Shown: piece after piece, positions 1-6,517 of the stretch | Position numbering within the stretch: the stretch's first letter is position 1 | How the letters are laid out: every line of letters starts with the position of its first letter | Position numbers and translations under genes: made by a program | Notes under the pieces: model-generated | What the model saw: only the letters and a program-made list of their open reading frames with translations | The model's database searches: none | Told to the model about the DNA's origin: nothing | NCBI GenBank assembly: GCA_937895825.1 | Contig: CALBKP010000015.1 | Coordinates: forward strand, 1 to 15,678 | DNA length: 15,678 bases | Direction of reading: 5' to 3' | Source of the DNA: an uncultured Alistipes sp. | GTDB lineage: Bacteria > Bacteroidota > Bacteroidia > Bacteroidales > Rikenellaceae

Positions 1-582
1 CATCAAGATATTGTCGATGGTACCACCAACCATGATGTCGAGGTCGGCATCCTTCATAGCCTCGAAGCCGGGATTGATGACATACTCACCACCGATGCGA
101 GCTACGCGAACTTCCGAGATAGGACCGCCGAATGGAATGTCCGATACGGCCAAAGCTGCCGACGCAGCAAGACCTGCAAGTGCATCGGGCTGGATATCTT
201 TCTCAGCCGAGATAAGGTTAACGGTAACGAATACCTCAGCGTGGTAATCAGCAGGGAAAAGGGGACGAAGAGCACGGTCGATAAGACGTGCTACCAAGAT
301 CTCCGAGTCACCAGCCTTGCCCTCACGCTTCATAAAGCCACCAGGGAAGCGGCCGCATGAAGCATACTTCTCCTTGTATTCCACCTGCAAGGGCATAAAA
401 TCGGTTCCCTCCTTGGCGTCCTTAGCAGCAACAACGGTACCCAAAAGCATCGTGTCGCCCATACGTACAACCACTGAGCCGTCGGCCTGCTTTGCGAGCT
501 TGCCGGTCTCGATCATAATCTCACGACCATCGGCCAATGTGATTGTCTTCTGTACAGCATTGTACAACTTGTTAGCTTCCAT
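1..582 (-). CDS. pnp: Polynucleotide phosphorylase (PNPase), N-terminal 194 residues; 3' part outside window
   Basis: PNPase is a phosphorolytic 3'-5' exoribonuclease that degrades mRNA in the cytoplasm, usually as a trimer and often within a degradosome. The frame opens with ATG at 582-580 ([14 protein letters not shown]...) and runs without a stop to the window edge, so only the first RNase PH-like domain is visible. Family hallmarks are [20 protein letters not shown] (about residues 93-112, equivalent to the usual GGFFRREGRPSEKEIL block), then the [12 protein letters not shown] block and a [13 protein letters not shown] segment. The known protein is about 700-750 aa, so the second PH core, KH and S1 domains lie beyond position 1. 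It sits downstream of rpsO on the same strand, the same order as in Escherichia coli. A -7-like box just upstream suggests it also has its own promoter. The identification is firm. Confidence 0.96.
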   Translation of the reverse strand, partial: MEANKLYNAVQKTITLADGREIMIETGKLAKQADGSVVVRMGDTMLLGTVVAAKDAKEGTDFMPLQVEYKEKYASCGRFPGGFMKREGKAGDSEILVARLIDRALRPLFPADYHAEVFVTVNLISAEKDIQPDALAGLAASAALAVSDIPFGGPISEVRVARIGGEYVINPGFEAMKDADLDIMVGGTIDNILM

Positions 583-614
583 AAAAATCTAAAAATCCTC
601 TAAAAAATTGTCGT

Positions 615-643
615 CAAATATATTTCGTCATAGTTTGTTTCAA
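615..643 (-). promoter_or_regulatory. Putative pnp promoter (Bacteroidota type)
   Basis: On the minus strand TATATTTG (622-615) matches the TAnnTTTG -7 consensus of Bacteroidota. A TTG lies 18 nt upstream (643-641), one nucleotide shorter than the usual spacing. It lies between the rpsO-pnp hairpin and the pnp start, about 33 nt before the ATG. The region is A/T rich, so a chance match is possible. Confidence 0.45.
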
Positions 644-647
644 GTGT

Positions 648-681
648 AAATGAAGGCAATACCGAAGCATCGCCTTCATTT
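648..681 (-). terminator. Strong rpsO-pnp intergenic hairpin with cUUCGg loop
   Basis: In the minus-strand transcript the arms AAATGAAGGCGATGC and GTATTGCCTTCATTT can pair over all 15 positions, counting two G-U pairs, and close on a UUCG tetraloop flanked by C and G, an exceptionally stable loop type. It begins about 14 nt after the rpsO stop. No run of U follows (ACACTTGAAAC comes next), so it is not a textbook intrinsic terminator. It may instead define or protect the rpsO mRNA 3' end or be a processing site ahead of pnp. Confidence 0.7.
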
Positions 682-695
682 GCTGCACATCCGTA

Positions 696-965
696 CTACT
701 TACGGAGGTTAAGAGTCTTGATGATTGCGCGGTAACGCTCGATATCAACCTCCTTCAAGTACATAAGCAACTTACGACGCTTACCTACAAGACGCAACAG
801 CGAACGCTGCGTGCCGTAGTCGTGACGGTTGCTCTTCATGTGCTCGGTAAGGTGGTTGATACGGTAGGTGAATAACGCGATCTGGCTCTCGGGTGAACCC
901 GTGTCGGTTGTAGACTTGCCGTACTGGCCAAACAACTCCTGCTTCTTTTCAGGTGTCAAATACAT
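696..965 (-). CDS. rpsO: 30S ribosomal protein S15
   Basis: S15 binds the central domain of 16S rRNA early in small-subunit assembly. The start chosen here, ATG at 965-963, gives 89 aa (MYLTPEKKQELFGQYGKS...), the usual length of the family. Conserved blocks are DTGSPESQIALFTYRINHLTEHMK (residues about 20-43) and the C-terminal DYGTQRSLLRLVGKRRKLL (about 47-65). The frame stays open upstream to a GTG at 1034 and would add 23 residues not found in S15 proteins, so I treat that stretch as leader. A good promoter lies at 1075-1104, leaving a leader of about 100 nt. In other bacteria S15 represses its own mRNA through leader structures. A similar role here is an inference. Confidence 0.97.
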   Translation of the reverse strand: MYLTPEKKQELFGQYGKSTTDTGSPESQIALFTYRINHLTEHMKSNRHDYGTQRSLLRLVGKRRKLLMYLKEVDIERYRAIIKTLNLRK

Positions 966-1068
966 AAAAATTAAGGTTTTATGGTGCGCGTCCTTCATGC
1001 TTTCCCGAGGATCACGCCCCTGGTTCCACTCCACGACAGATCATCCTTACCTTAGATCCTGCCGGAGC
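966..1068 (-). promoter_or_regulatory. Long structured rpsO leader, candidate S15 autoregulatory element
   Basis: About 100 nt separate the predicted transcription start from the S15 start codon, long for this window, where the pyrD and apbE leaders look to be about 15-25 nt. The leader is G/C rich in a region that is otherwise A/T rich, and holds complementary pieces: AGGATC near its start against GATCCT further on, and GCGT against ACGC near the start codon. These could form competing stems. I did not fold it computationally and cannot match it to a known S15 leader class. Confidence 0.35.
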
Positions 1069-1074
1069 GTGCGG

Positions 1075-1104
1075 CAAAGATACGTCAATTTTCGGAATCC
1101 ACAA
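1075..1104 (-). promoter_or_regulatory. rpsO promoter (TTG-N19-TATCTTTG)
   Basis: On the minus strand the -7 box TATCTTTG (1082-1075) matches the Bacteroidota consensus TAnnTTTG. A TTG -33 element (1104-1102) stands exactly 19 nt upstream. The same -7 octamer is used ahead of rpmB in this window, which supports both calls. Confidence 0.65.
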
Positions 1105-1400
1105 GGCCTTTTTCTAAGAAAAAGAATATTTTAACATCATTTTTCGTGAAAGAAATTTTGACTTTGGTCGTTTGTTCTGATGTGTTGGCCTCTGTGTGGC
1201 GTGTTTATAAATCCATAATATTTACAATATCGTTTTATTTAAAGCGATAAATATCTGTTCTGTTGGCGAAAAAAAGAGTGTAGTGTAAAAAAGCATTCAA
1301 CTATTTTTCTATCAGACTCCTAATTTTTGGGGTAAAGATGGTGGAAAATTGTGATTTTTTACTACCTTTGCTCACTGATATATATAAAGTGTATCCGTGT
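1105..1400. other. Divergent intergenic region between rpsO and apbE
   Basis: This A/T-rich stretch separates the leftward rpsO promoter from the rightward apbE start. I found no convincing ORF, RNA gene or strong hairpin. A frame that extends apbE upstream from 1338 lies here, but its 21 extra residues precede the lipoprotein signal peptide and are probably untranslated. The only recognisable signal is a -7-like box near 1363. Confidence 0.5.
1363..1370 (+). promoter_or_regulatory. Putative apbE -7 box (TACCTTTG)
   Basis: TACCTTTG fits TAnnTTTG and lies 30 nt before the preferred apbE ATG at 1401. I see no TTG/TTTG at the expected 19-21 nt upstream, so only half of the promoter is supported. 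If correct, transcription starts around 1376, downstream of the alternative ATG at 1338, which supports the later start codon. Confidence 0.35.
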
Positions 1401-2405
1401 ATGTCTAAAAGATCGCTATTGCAATATCTCCTCCTTGTTATGATGGCGTTGGTCGTTGGGGCGTGTGGTCGTCCTACAACGGATTACGTAGAGGTAAGAG
1501 GTGAGGCTTTGGGAACCTTTGTGCAGTTGAAATGTCCTGCATTGGTTTCCGAAGGTGACCTTGTGGCGATGGTCAGTAGGGTAGACTCGGTGGCTAAGGG
1601 CTCGATGTCGATGTTTAATCCTCAGTCGTTACTCTCGAGGCTCAACCACAACGATACCGACTCGTTGGATATGCACATCGCTTACAATATCGAGTTAGCG
1701 CGTCGCTTCTCGGAGCTTAGCGGTGGTGCTTATGACATCACTATTAAGCCGCTCACGGATGCGTGGGGCTTCGGTCGTGATAGGGCTATCAAGGAGCCAA
1801 ACATAGATTCGCTGTTGGAGTTTGTGGGATACAAAAAGATTGCCATTGAGGATAATCGTTTGGTAAAGAGTGATAGCCGTGTGGCAATCGATCTGAACTC
1901 CATAGCTAAGGGTTACACTGTTGACCTTGTTGCTCAGGAACTTGAGGCTATGGGCATCGAGGACTATATGGTAAACATCGGCGGTGAGGTGAGAACTAAG
2001 GGCGTTAATGGCTTAGGTAGGCTATGGTCGGTAGGCATTGAGACGCCGTACGATGGCAATATGATGCAGGACTCGCTGGAGAAGATCATAGAGCTGGAGG
2101 ATGAGGCTGTGGCAACGTCGGGAAATTACCGCCGCTTCTACCTTACGGACGAGGGTGATAAGATTGCTCATACGATAGACCCACTCAGTGGCCATAGCGT
2201 GGTGAGTGAGTTGCTTTCGGTGACGATTGTAGCCCCTACGTGTGCTGAGGCCGATGCTGCCGCAACGATGTTTATGGCAATGGGCTCGCGTTCGGAGACC
2301 TTGGAGTTGGCTAAACGATGTGAGCGAGAGTATGGATGGAGCTACTACTTTATCTATGCCAACGGAGAGGACTATCGCGTGGAGTGTAGCGCGGAGTTTA
2401 GATAA
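1401..2405 (+). CDS. apbE: FAD:protein FMN transferase, ApbE-family lipoprotein
   Basis: ApbE proteins use FAD to attach FMN covalently to Ser/Thr of exported or membrane redox subunits such as NqrB/NqrC and RnfG/RnfD. The 334-aa product begins MSKRSLLQY with a lipoprotein signal ending in VVGAC (lipid-anchored Cys22), so it acts outside the inner membrane. Family motifs appear in order: GEALGT at the domain start; DLNSIAKGYTVD (D164 onward, the Mg/FAD region); NIGGEVRTKG; ATSGNYR; HTIDPLSG (H257, D260); and CAEADAAATMFMAMG. The ATG at 1401 is preferred over an in-frame ATG at 1338 because it puts the signal peptide at the N-terminus. Only 31 bp separate it from the following regulator gene, suggesting co-transcription. 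The target flavoprotein is not in this window. Confidence 0.94.
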   Translation: MSKRSLLQYLLLVMMALVVGACGRPTTDYVEVRGEALGTFVQLKCPALVSEGDLVAMVSRVDSVAKGSMSMFNPQSLLSRLNHNDTDSLDMHIAYNIELARRFSELSGGAYDITIKPLTDAWGFGRDRAIKEPNIDSLLEFVGYKKIAIEDNRLVKSDSRVAIDLNSIAKGYTVDLVAQELEAMGIEDYMVNIGGEVRTKGVNGLGRLWSVGIETPYDGNMMQDSLEKIIELEDEAVATSGNYRRFYLTDEGDKIAHTIDPLSGHSVVSELLSVTIVAPTCAEADAAATMFMAMGSRSETLELAKRCEREYGWSYYFIYANGEDYRVECSAEFR

Positions 2406-2436
2406 GCGAACTATTTAATGTAGAAACAAAATAAAG

Positions 2437-3396
2437 ATGAAGCAGGATGGCATAAAGCGAGCCTCGATAGATAAGCTCAAGTCACGTTTTGAGACGGCTT
2501 ACTACTCGGAGGATATGGTTATCACACCTCTTGTGATGTTCCGCGAGCTGGATGACCTCACCGCCCTTATTCAGGGTGTGTCGATAGGTGTTACGGTGAG
2601 CGGTACTGCCAAGATTAAGATCAATGGTAAGATGCATGAGTTGCGTCCAAACACGCTCTTTATCTTTAACGAGAATACCGTTATCGAGCAGGTGAAGGCC
2701 TCGATACGCTCGTCGGGATATATGATTACCTACTCGCGTCAGTATCTCAATAGCATACACGTAGATACGCAGGACCTAATCTCTATATACCACGGCTTCC
2801 TCGACGAGCCTTGTGTGCAGGTGGAACCCTCAGAGGCGGCATATATCCACGACATATCGAAGCTTATGCGCTCGGTGTTGTGTGACTATGCGCCTACGGC
2901 CAACCGCGAGAAGATCATTAGCTCGCTCTTTGCAGCGATGTTCCACTTTGTGATGGGAATACTTCAGGAGCACAGCCTGCCAGGTAAGGGGGCAGTGAGC
3001 AATCGTACAGACGAGCTCTTCAACCTCTTCCTTGCACTGCTCAGAGAGCATTGCTCGACAGAGCGTAGTGTGGAGTTCTATGCACAGAAGATGGGTATCA
3101 CGCCCAAGTATCTGTCGCTGATACTCAAGAAGAAGAGCGGTCGTAATGCTTCGAAGCTCATAGACGAGGCTGTTGTCTACGAGGCTAAACGACTGTTGAA
3201 GTACTCGGGATTGAGCATTCGCGAGATTGCCCTGAAACTTAACTTTGCCTCACAGTCCTTCTTCGGCAAGTATTTCAAGCAGCGTGTTGGTGTGTCGCCC
3301 TCGCGTTACAAGATATGGGACGGTCGTACGGAGGATATCATCGCTGGCGAGGATGAGTTGGACAATGTAGAGTACGTGGATGAAGCACGTATGTAG
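2437..3396 (+). CDS. AraC-family transcriptional regulator
   Basis: This is a 319-aa DNA-binding protein with an AraC/XylS layout: an N-terminal region of about 190 residues that looks like a cupin-type sensing domain (for example GVTVSGTAKIKINGKMHELRPN around residues 51-72), and a C-terminal double helix-turn-helix of about 100 residues. The second HTH is especially clear: SIREIALKLNFASQSFFGKYFKQRVGVSPSRYK fits the family signature (IAxxxGFxxxSxFxxxFKxxxGxTPxxYR). The first HTH is at FYAQKMGITPKYLSLILKKKSG. An acidic tail of about 20 residues follows. The effector and targets are unknown. Its place between apbE and dsbD, with gaps of 31 and 47 bp, suggests it may regulate this envelope redox cluster, but many AraC regulators act elsewhere. 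Confidence 0.88.
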   Translation: MKQDGIKRASIDKLKSRFETAYYSEDMVITPLVMFRELDDLTALIQGVSIGVTVSGTAKIKINGKMHELRPNTLFIFNENTVIEQVKASIRSSGYMITYSRQYLNSIHVDTQDLISIYHGFLDEPCVQVEPSEAAYIHDISKLMRSVLCDYAPTANREKIISSLFAAMFHFVMGILQEHSLPGKGAVSNRTDELFNLFLALLREHCSTERSVEFYAQKMGITPKYLSLILKKKSGRNASKLIDEAVVYEAKRLLKYSGLSIREIALKLNFASQSFFGKYFKQRVGVSPSRYKIWDGRTEDIIAGEDELDNVEYVDEARM

Positions 3397-3443
3397 TGAA
3401 TTGTACGAAAGAGAATTTTAATAAATATCTAAACTATTAATTT

Positions 3444-5357
3444 ATGAAAAAACTTTTTAAGACACTTGTGCTTACAATTGCATTGATGTTGCCCCTCGTA
3501 GCCTTTGCCGAGGAGGCTAATCAGCAGATTATTGGTGAGGTAGTCAATGAGAATGAGGGTGCTCCCGTTGAGTGGGTAGTGACTGCAGAGAATGAGGGAG
3601 ACGGCATCTATACCGTTACCTTCGATGCTACAATCAAGGAGGGCTTTCACGGCTATCCTATGACAGACTTCTCGGCTCCCTACTTCGAGTTCGACAATGC
3701 TGAGGTGGTGGGCGATATGACTGAGCCTCTTACTCCCGTAGAGCATGGCATAGACGAGCTCACTGGTGGCCCTTCGTACATCTATTACGACAAGGCACTC
3801 TATGTGCAGCAGATCAAGGCTTCGGAGGGTCAGAAGGTTACTGGTTTTATCCAGGCTACCATCTGCACTAACGACACCAACCAGTGTACCTCTAATCCCG
3901 CAACATTCTCTATCCAGCTTCCTGGCTCTAAGGCTGTTGTAGCTACTGAGGAGAATAATGACACTGCTTCAACTGTTCTTAATTGGAGCTCTATTATCCA
4001 GGCTATCCTCTGGGGTTTTGCTGCGCTCTTGACACCTTGCGTGTTCCCTATGGTGCCTATGACAGTGTCGTTCTTTGTTAAGGGTTCGCAGTCACCTGCG
4101 CAGGGTCGCTTCCGCGCGTTTATGTATGGTTTCTTCATCGTAGCGCTCTACGTGTTGCCTATCGCTATCCTTGTGTTGCTCTCTAACGCCTTCGGTACGA
4201 ACGTTGCGGGCGATATCTTCAACGCTATCGGTACACACTGGATTCCCAACCTTATCTTCTTTGTTATCTTTATGGTATTTGCTGCATCGTTCCTCGGTGC
4301 TTTCGAGATTACGTTGCCCTCGTCGCTTGTAAATAAGAGTGATGCTGGTGCTGATAAGGGTGGCTTGCTCGGTATCTTCTTTATGGCATTGACCCTCGTG
4401 CTCGTGTCGTTCTCTTGTACTGGTCCTATCGTAGGCTCGGTTATCATCAGCTCGACAAGTGGTGGTGTATGGATGCCTATTATTACCATGGCAGCTTTTG
4501 CTATTGCATTTGCTCTTCCTTTCACCGTGCTCGCATGGTTCCCAGCATTGCTTAAGAATCTTCCTAAGAGCGGCGGTTGGTTGAACTCCGTTAAGGTTGT
4601 CCTCGGTTTCATCGAGGTAGCCCTCGGATTGAAGTTCTTGATGACTGCTGACCAGACTATGCACTGGGGCTTGCTCGATCGTGAGACATACCTTGCTATC
4701 TGGATTGTGGTATTCTCGCTCTTGGGCTTCTACCTTCTTGGTAAGCTCCGCTTTGCTCATGACGATAAGGTCGAGCATGTGTCAGTATTCCGTCTTACGT
4801 TGGCTATTGGCGTATTCTCGTTTGTAGTATATATGATCCCTGGCTTGTGGGGTGCTCCGCTGAACGCTATCTCAGGCTACATTCCTCCTATGTCTACTCA
4901 GGACTATCAGGTTAATGGTCGTGTGGAGAATGCTAACGCAGGTCGTAAGTATGCAGACTTCTTGCACTTGCCACACCAGCTCGATGGTCACTTCGACTTC
5001 GAGGAGGCTGTTGCTGAGGCTACGGCTAAGAATAAGCCTATCTTCGTGGATGTTACAGGTCACGCTTGTAACAACTGCCGCGAGATGGAGACTATGGTAT
5101 GGAGCAACGACCGAGTATTGCCTTTGCTCCGTGAGGAGTTTGTAATCTGTGCCCTCTATGTCGACGATATGACCAAGATCGAGGGTGGCAAGCGTCTCGG
5201 CTCGGTTAATGCTGCCTTCGCACAGGAGCGTTGGGGTGTTAATGCACAGCCTGGCTACATCTTGCTCTCGCCCGATGGTGAGACCGTTCTTGCCGGTCCT
5301 CGCGGTTATAATACCGATATCGACGAGTTTGTTAACTTCTTGAATAGAGCGTTGTAG
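3444..5357 (+). CDS. dsbD: Thiol:disulfide interchange protein DsbD, full length
   Basis: DsbD carries electrons from cytoplasmic thioredoxin across the inner membrane to periplasmic thiol proteins. The 637-aa product has all three expected parts. A signal peptide (MKKLFKTLVLTIALMLPLVAFA) leads into a periplasmic alpha domain whose cysteine pair is probably C141 and C148 (ICTNDTNQC). The membrane domain of about eight hydrophobic segments (residues about 175-480) has its redox cysteines at C199 (TPCVFPMVP) and C325 (FSCTGPIVG). A C-terminal thioredoxin-like domain has a CNNC motif at 542-545 (HACNNCREME). No key cysteine is missing. It closes an apparent apbE-araC-dsbD operon and is followed by a strong terminator. 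Likely periplasmic partners include cytochrome c maturation or disulfide isomerase proteins, none of which is encoded here. Confidence 0.95.
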   Translation: MKKLFKTLVLTIALMLPLVAFAEEANQQIIGEVVNENEGAPVEWVVTAENEGDGIYTVTFDATIKEGFHGYPMTDFSAPYFEFDNAEVVGDMTEPLTPVEHGIDELTGGPSYIYYDKALYVQQIKASEGQKVTGFIQATICTNDTNQCTSNPATFSIQLPGSKAVVATEENNDTASTVLNWSSIIQAILWGFAALLTPCVFPMVPMTVSFFVKGSQSPAQGRFRAFMYGFFIVALYVLPIAILVLLSNAFGTNVAGDIFNAIGTHWIPNLIFFVIFMVFAASFLGAFEITLPSSLVNKSDAGADKGGLLGIFFMALTLVLVSFSCTGPIVGSVIISSTSGGVWMPIITMAAFAIAFALPFTVLAWFPALLKNLPKSGGWLNSVKVVLGFIEVALGLKFLMTADQTMHWGLLDRETYLAIWIVVFSLLGFYLLGKLRFAHDDKVEHVSVFRLTLAIGVFSFVVYMIPGLWGAPLNAISGYIPPMSTQDYQVNGRVENANAGRKYADFLHLPHQLDGHFDFEEAVAEATAKNKPIFVDVTGHACNNCREMETMVWSNDRVLPLLREEFVICALYVDDMTKIEGGKRLGSVNAAFAQERWGVNAQPGYILLSPDGETVLAGPRGYNTDIDEFVNFLNRAL

Positions 5358-5380
5358 TCGCGTCGATCATATTAAGTGAT

Positions 5381-5417
5381 GTGTGCTTCGTAGTTATCTA
5401 CGGAGCACACTTTTTTT
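5381..5417 (+). terminator. Intrinsic terminator after dsbD
   Basis: The 13-nt arms GTGTGCTTCGTAG and CTACGGAGCACAC pair completely with one G-T wobble, around a TTAT loop, and are followed directly by seven T. This is a textbook rho-independent terminator, 23 bp after the dsbD stop. Confidence 0.92.
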
Positions 5418-5670
5418 ATTAGTAATTAGTGATATTATGTGCTAAGGGGCTTTAAGAAGGGTGGTTTGAGGGTTATTCGCGTAGCACGCTAAAGGGGTAG
5501 TCAAGGAGTGACGTGAGGGTTGTTTGCACTGCGTGCTAAAGGTGAGTTGAATCTGTTTTGATCCCCGCTCGTCATACTGTCCAGGATGCTTTACTATCCA
5601 TTTTTGCAATCCTTAGTCTATCATAAGCACAACACTAAATCCGTGAATGTCTGCATGTGTAGTGTAGTGC
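5418..5670. other. Non-coding spacer between dsbD and the rpmB operon
   Basis: This region lies between two converging terminators. No reading frame with recognisable protein character was found on either strand. An open frame starting at 5586 runs antisense into the DUF4295 gene and has no family resemblance. The left half carries a degenerate 47-bp repeat, listed separately, rich in G and T on the plus strand. The right half shows nothing recognisable. Confidence 0.55.
5441..5545 (+). repeat. Degenerate 47-bp direct repeat, about 2.2 copies
   Basis: GCTAAGGGG at 5441, GCTAAAGGGG at 5488 and GCTAAAGG at 5535 are spaced exactly 47 bp apart. TGAGGGTT also recurs at 5467 and 5514 with the same period. 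The first two units match at roughly 28 of 47 positions by ungapped hand alignment, so the repeat is old or imperfect. Confidence 0.5.
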
Positions 5671-5671
5671 A

Positions 5672-5708
5672 TAAAAACACTAAAGGCGACCTATTGGCCG
5701 CCTTTAGT
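5672..5708 (-). terminator. Intrinsic terminator of the rpmB-rpmG-DUF4295 operon
   Basis: On the minus strand ACTAAAGGCG and CGCCTTTAGT form a perfect 10-bp stem (5708-5699 with 5688-5679) with a 10-nt loop, followed by GTGTTTTTAT. It lies 29 bp beyond the DUF4295 stop codon. Confidence 0.85.
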
Positions 5709-5737
5709 ATTAGTCCCCACTGGGAAACTAATCCAAA

Positions 5738-5896
5738 TTATTTCTGTGCGAAGAAGTTCTTAATCTCCTCGTCGTCCAAGATGTTCTGTGTCTGGAATAC
5801 ATAAGCACCAGTCTTCTCCGACTTAACCATCTTGATGCACTTTGTGTACTTCTTAGCAGTACCCGTCTTAAGGGTTGCAACTACTTTCTTTGCCAT
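5738..5896 (-). CDS. DUF4295 family small basic protein, ribosome-associated by context
   Basis: A 52-aa lysine-rich protein, MAKKVVATLKTGTAKKYTKC at its start and DDEEIKNFFAQK at its end. It matches my memory of the DUF4295 family, which in Bacteroidota is encoded directly after rpmB and rpmG. It lies 20 bp after the rpmG stop and is followed by the operon terminator, so it is made together with L28 and L33. The size, basic character and conserved company suggest a phylum-specific ribosomal or ribosome-associated protein. I have a recollection that an extra large-subunit protein was seen in a Flavobacterium ribosome structure, but I cannot confirm it is this family. In many relatives ftsY follows; here transcription ends instead. 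Confidence 0.9.
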   Translation of the reverse strand: MAKKVVATLKTGTAKKYTKCIKMVKSEKTGAYVFQTQNILDDEEIKNFFAQK

Positions 5897-5916
5897 ACTT
5901 TACCTCGATGTTAAAA

Positions 5917-6099
5917 TTACTTAATCTCACGGTGAAGTGTTACTCGCTTCAAGTAAGGATTGTACTTCTTACGCTCCAAACGGTCGGGAGTATTCTTCTT
6001 GTTCTTAGTGGTGATGTAGCGTGACATACCTGCAACGCCGCTCTCCTTCTGCTCAGTGCACTCAAGGATCACCTGCACTCTGTTACCTTTCTTTGCCAT
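5917..6099 (-). CDS. rpmG: 50S ribosomal protein L33
   Basis: L33 is a small protein of the large ribosomal subunit near the E site. The 60-aa product reads [20 protein letters not shown] at the start and continues with the family blocks [35 protein letters not shown]. It carries a single cysteine (C14) instead of the two CxxC pairs of the zinc-binding form, so it is the C-minus type, which is not zinc dependent. It starts 16 bp after the rpmB stop, in the same operon. Confidence 0.97.
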   Translation of the reverse strand: MAKKGNRVQVILECTEQKESGVAGMSRYITTKNKKNTPDRLERKKYNPYLKRVTLHREIK

Positions 6100-6115
6100 T
6101 TTCTGTTAGCTTTTT

Positions 6116-6349
6116 TTAGTAAACCTTCTTAGCGGCCTTAGCCTCACGAAGTGCAGCTGCAAGACCCTTCTTGTTGATTGTTTTGATGCCGGCAGCCGAA
6201 ACCTTCAAAGTGATCCAGCGGCCCTCCTCCTCCGACCAGAAACGCTTAGTTCTCAAGTTGGGTGAGAATGTGCGCTTGGTGCGGATGTGCGAGTGAGAAA
6301 CATTGTTACCCACCATCGCTACCTTACCAGTGATTTCACAAACTTTCAT
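6116..6349 (-). CDS. rpmB: 50S ribosomal protein L28
   Basis: L28 is a large-subunit ribosomal protein. The 77-aa product begins [20 protein letters not shown] and contains the typical [19 protein letters not shown] and [16 protein letters not shown] blocks. Length and motifs fit the family. It has only the cysteine at position 4, so it is a non-zinc form, matching the C-minus L33 next door. It is the first gene of rpmB-rpmG-DUF4295 and has a near-consensus promoter about 45 nt upstream. A small stem (GTGCC/GGCAC at 6371-6385) lies in its short leader and might be regulatory. Confidence 0.97.
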   Translation of the reverse strand: MKVCEITGKVAMVGNNVSHSHIRTKRTFSPNLRTKRFWSEEEGRWITLKVSAAGIKTINKKGLAAALREAKAAKKVY

Positions 6350-6394
6350 TGTCTTAATTTTTTACCTTAAGTGCCACCGCGGCACAAAAGCGCA

Positions 6395-6425
6395 CAAAGA
6401 TACGCAAAATATTTTATTCTGCAAA
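6395..6425 (-). promoter_or_regulatory. rpmB operon promoter (TTTG-N19-TATCTTTG)
   Basis: On the minus strand TTTG (6425-6422) and TATCTTTG (6402-6395) are separated by exactly 19 nt, an ideal match to the Bacteroidota housekeeping promoter. The predicted start leaves a leader of about 40 nt before the rpmB ATG. Confidence 0.8.
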
Positions 6426-6455
6426 CTTTCAGCTATGACATTTTCCCACTCCGAG

Positions 6456-6488
6456 GAAAAAGAGAGCCCTCGGAGTGTTACCGAGGGC
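6456..6488 (-). terminator. Intrinsic terminator after the C10 protease
   Basis: On the minus strand the stem GCCCTCGG/CCGAGGGC (8 bp, loop of 7) is followed by TCTCTTTTTCC, 29 bp after the protease stop. A second copy of CCGAGG at 6451-6456 (plus strand) could pair with CCTCGG at 6468-6473 instead, an alternative fold that would break the terminator stem. Confidence 0.8.
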
Positions 6489-6517
6489 ATATCTTTGATG
6501 TTTATAGCCTAAAGCTC

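Noticed and set aside
966..1034. GTG-initiated 23-residue extension of S15
   Set aside because: S15 proteins are 89 aa and begin at the internal ATG; the extra residues match nothing in the family and lie in the probable regulatory leader.
1338..1400. Upstream in-frame extension of apbE from ATG 1338
   Set aside because: It would bury the lipoprotein signal peptide and lies partly upstream of the predicted transcription start.
4092..4778. Long antisense open frame (228 aa) opposite the membrane domain of dsbD
   Set aside because: It is a mirror of dsbD codon use, has no family character or start context, and is full of charged low-complexity residues typical of shadows of membrane proteins.
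5586..5804. Plus-strand 72-aa frame in the spacer after dsbD
   Set aside because: It crosses a terminator hairpin and runs antisense into the DUF4295 gene, with no recognisable protein pattern.
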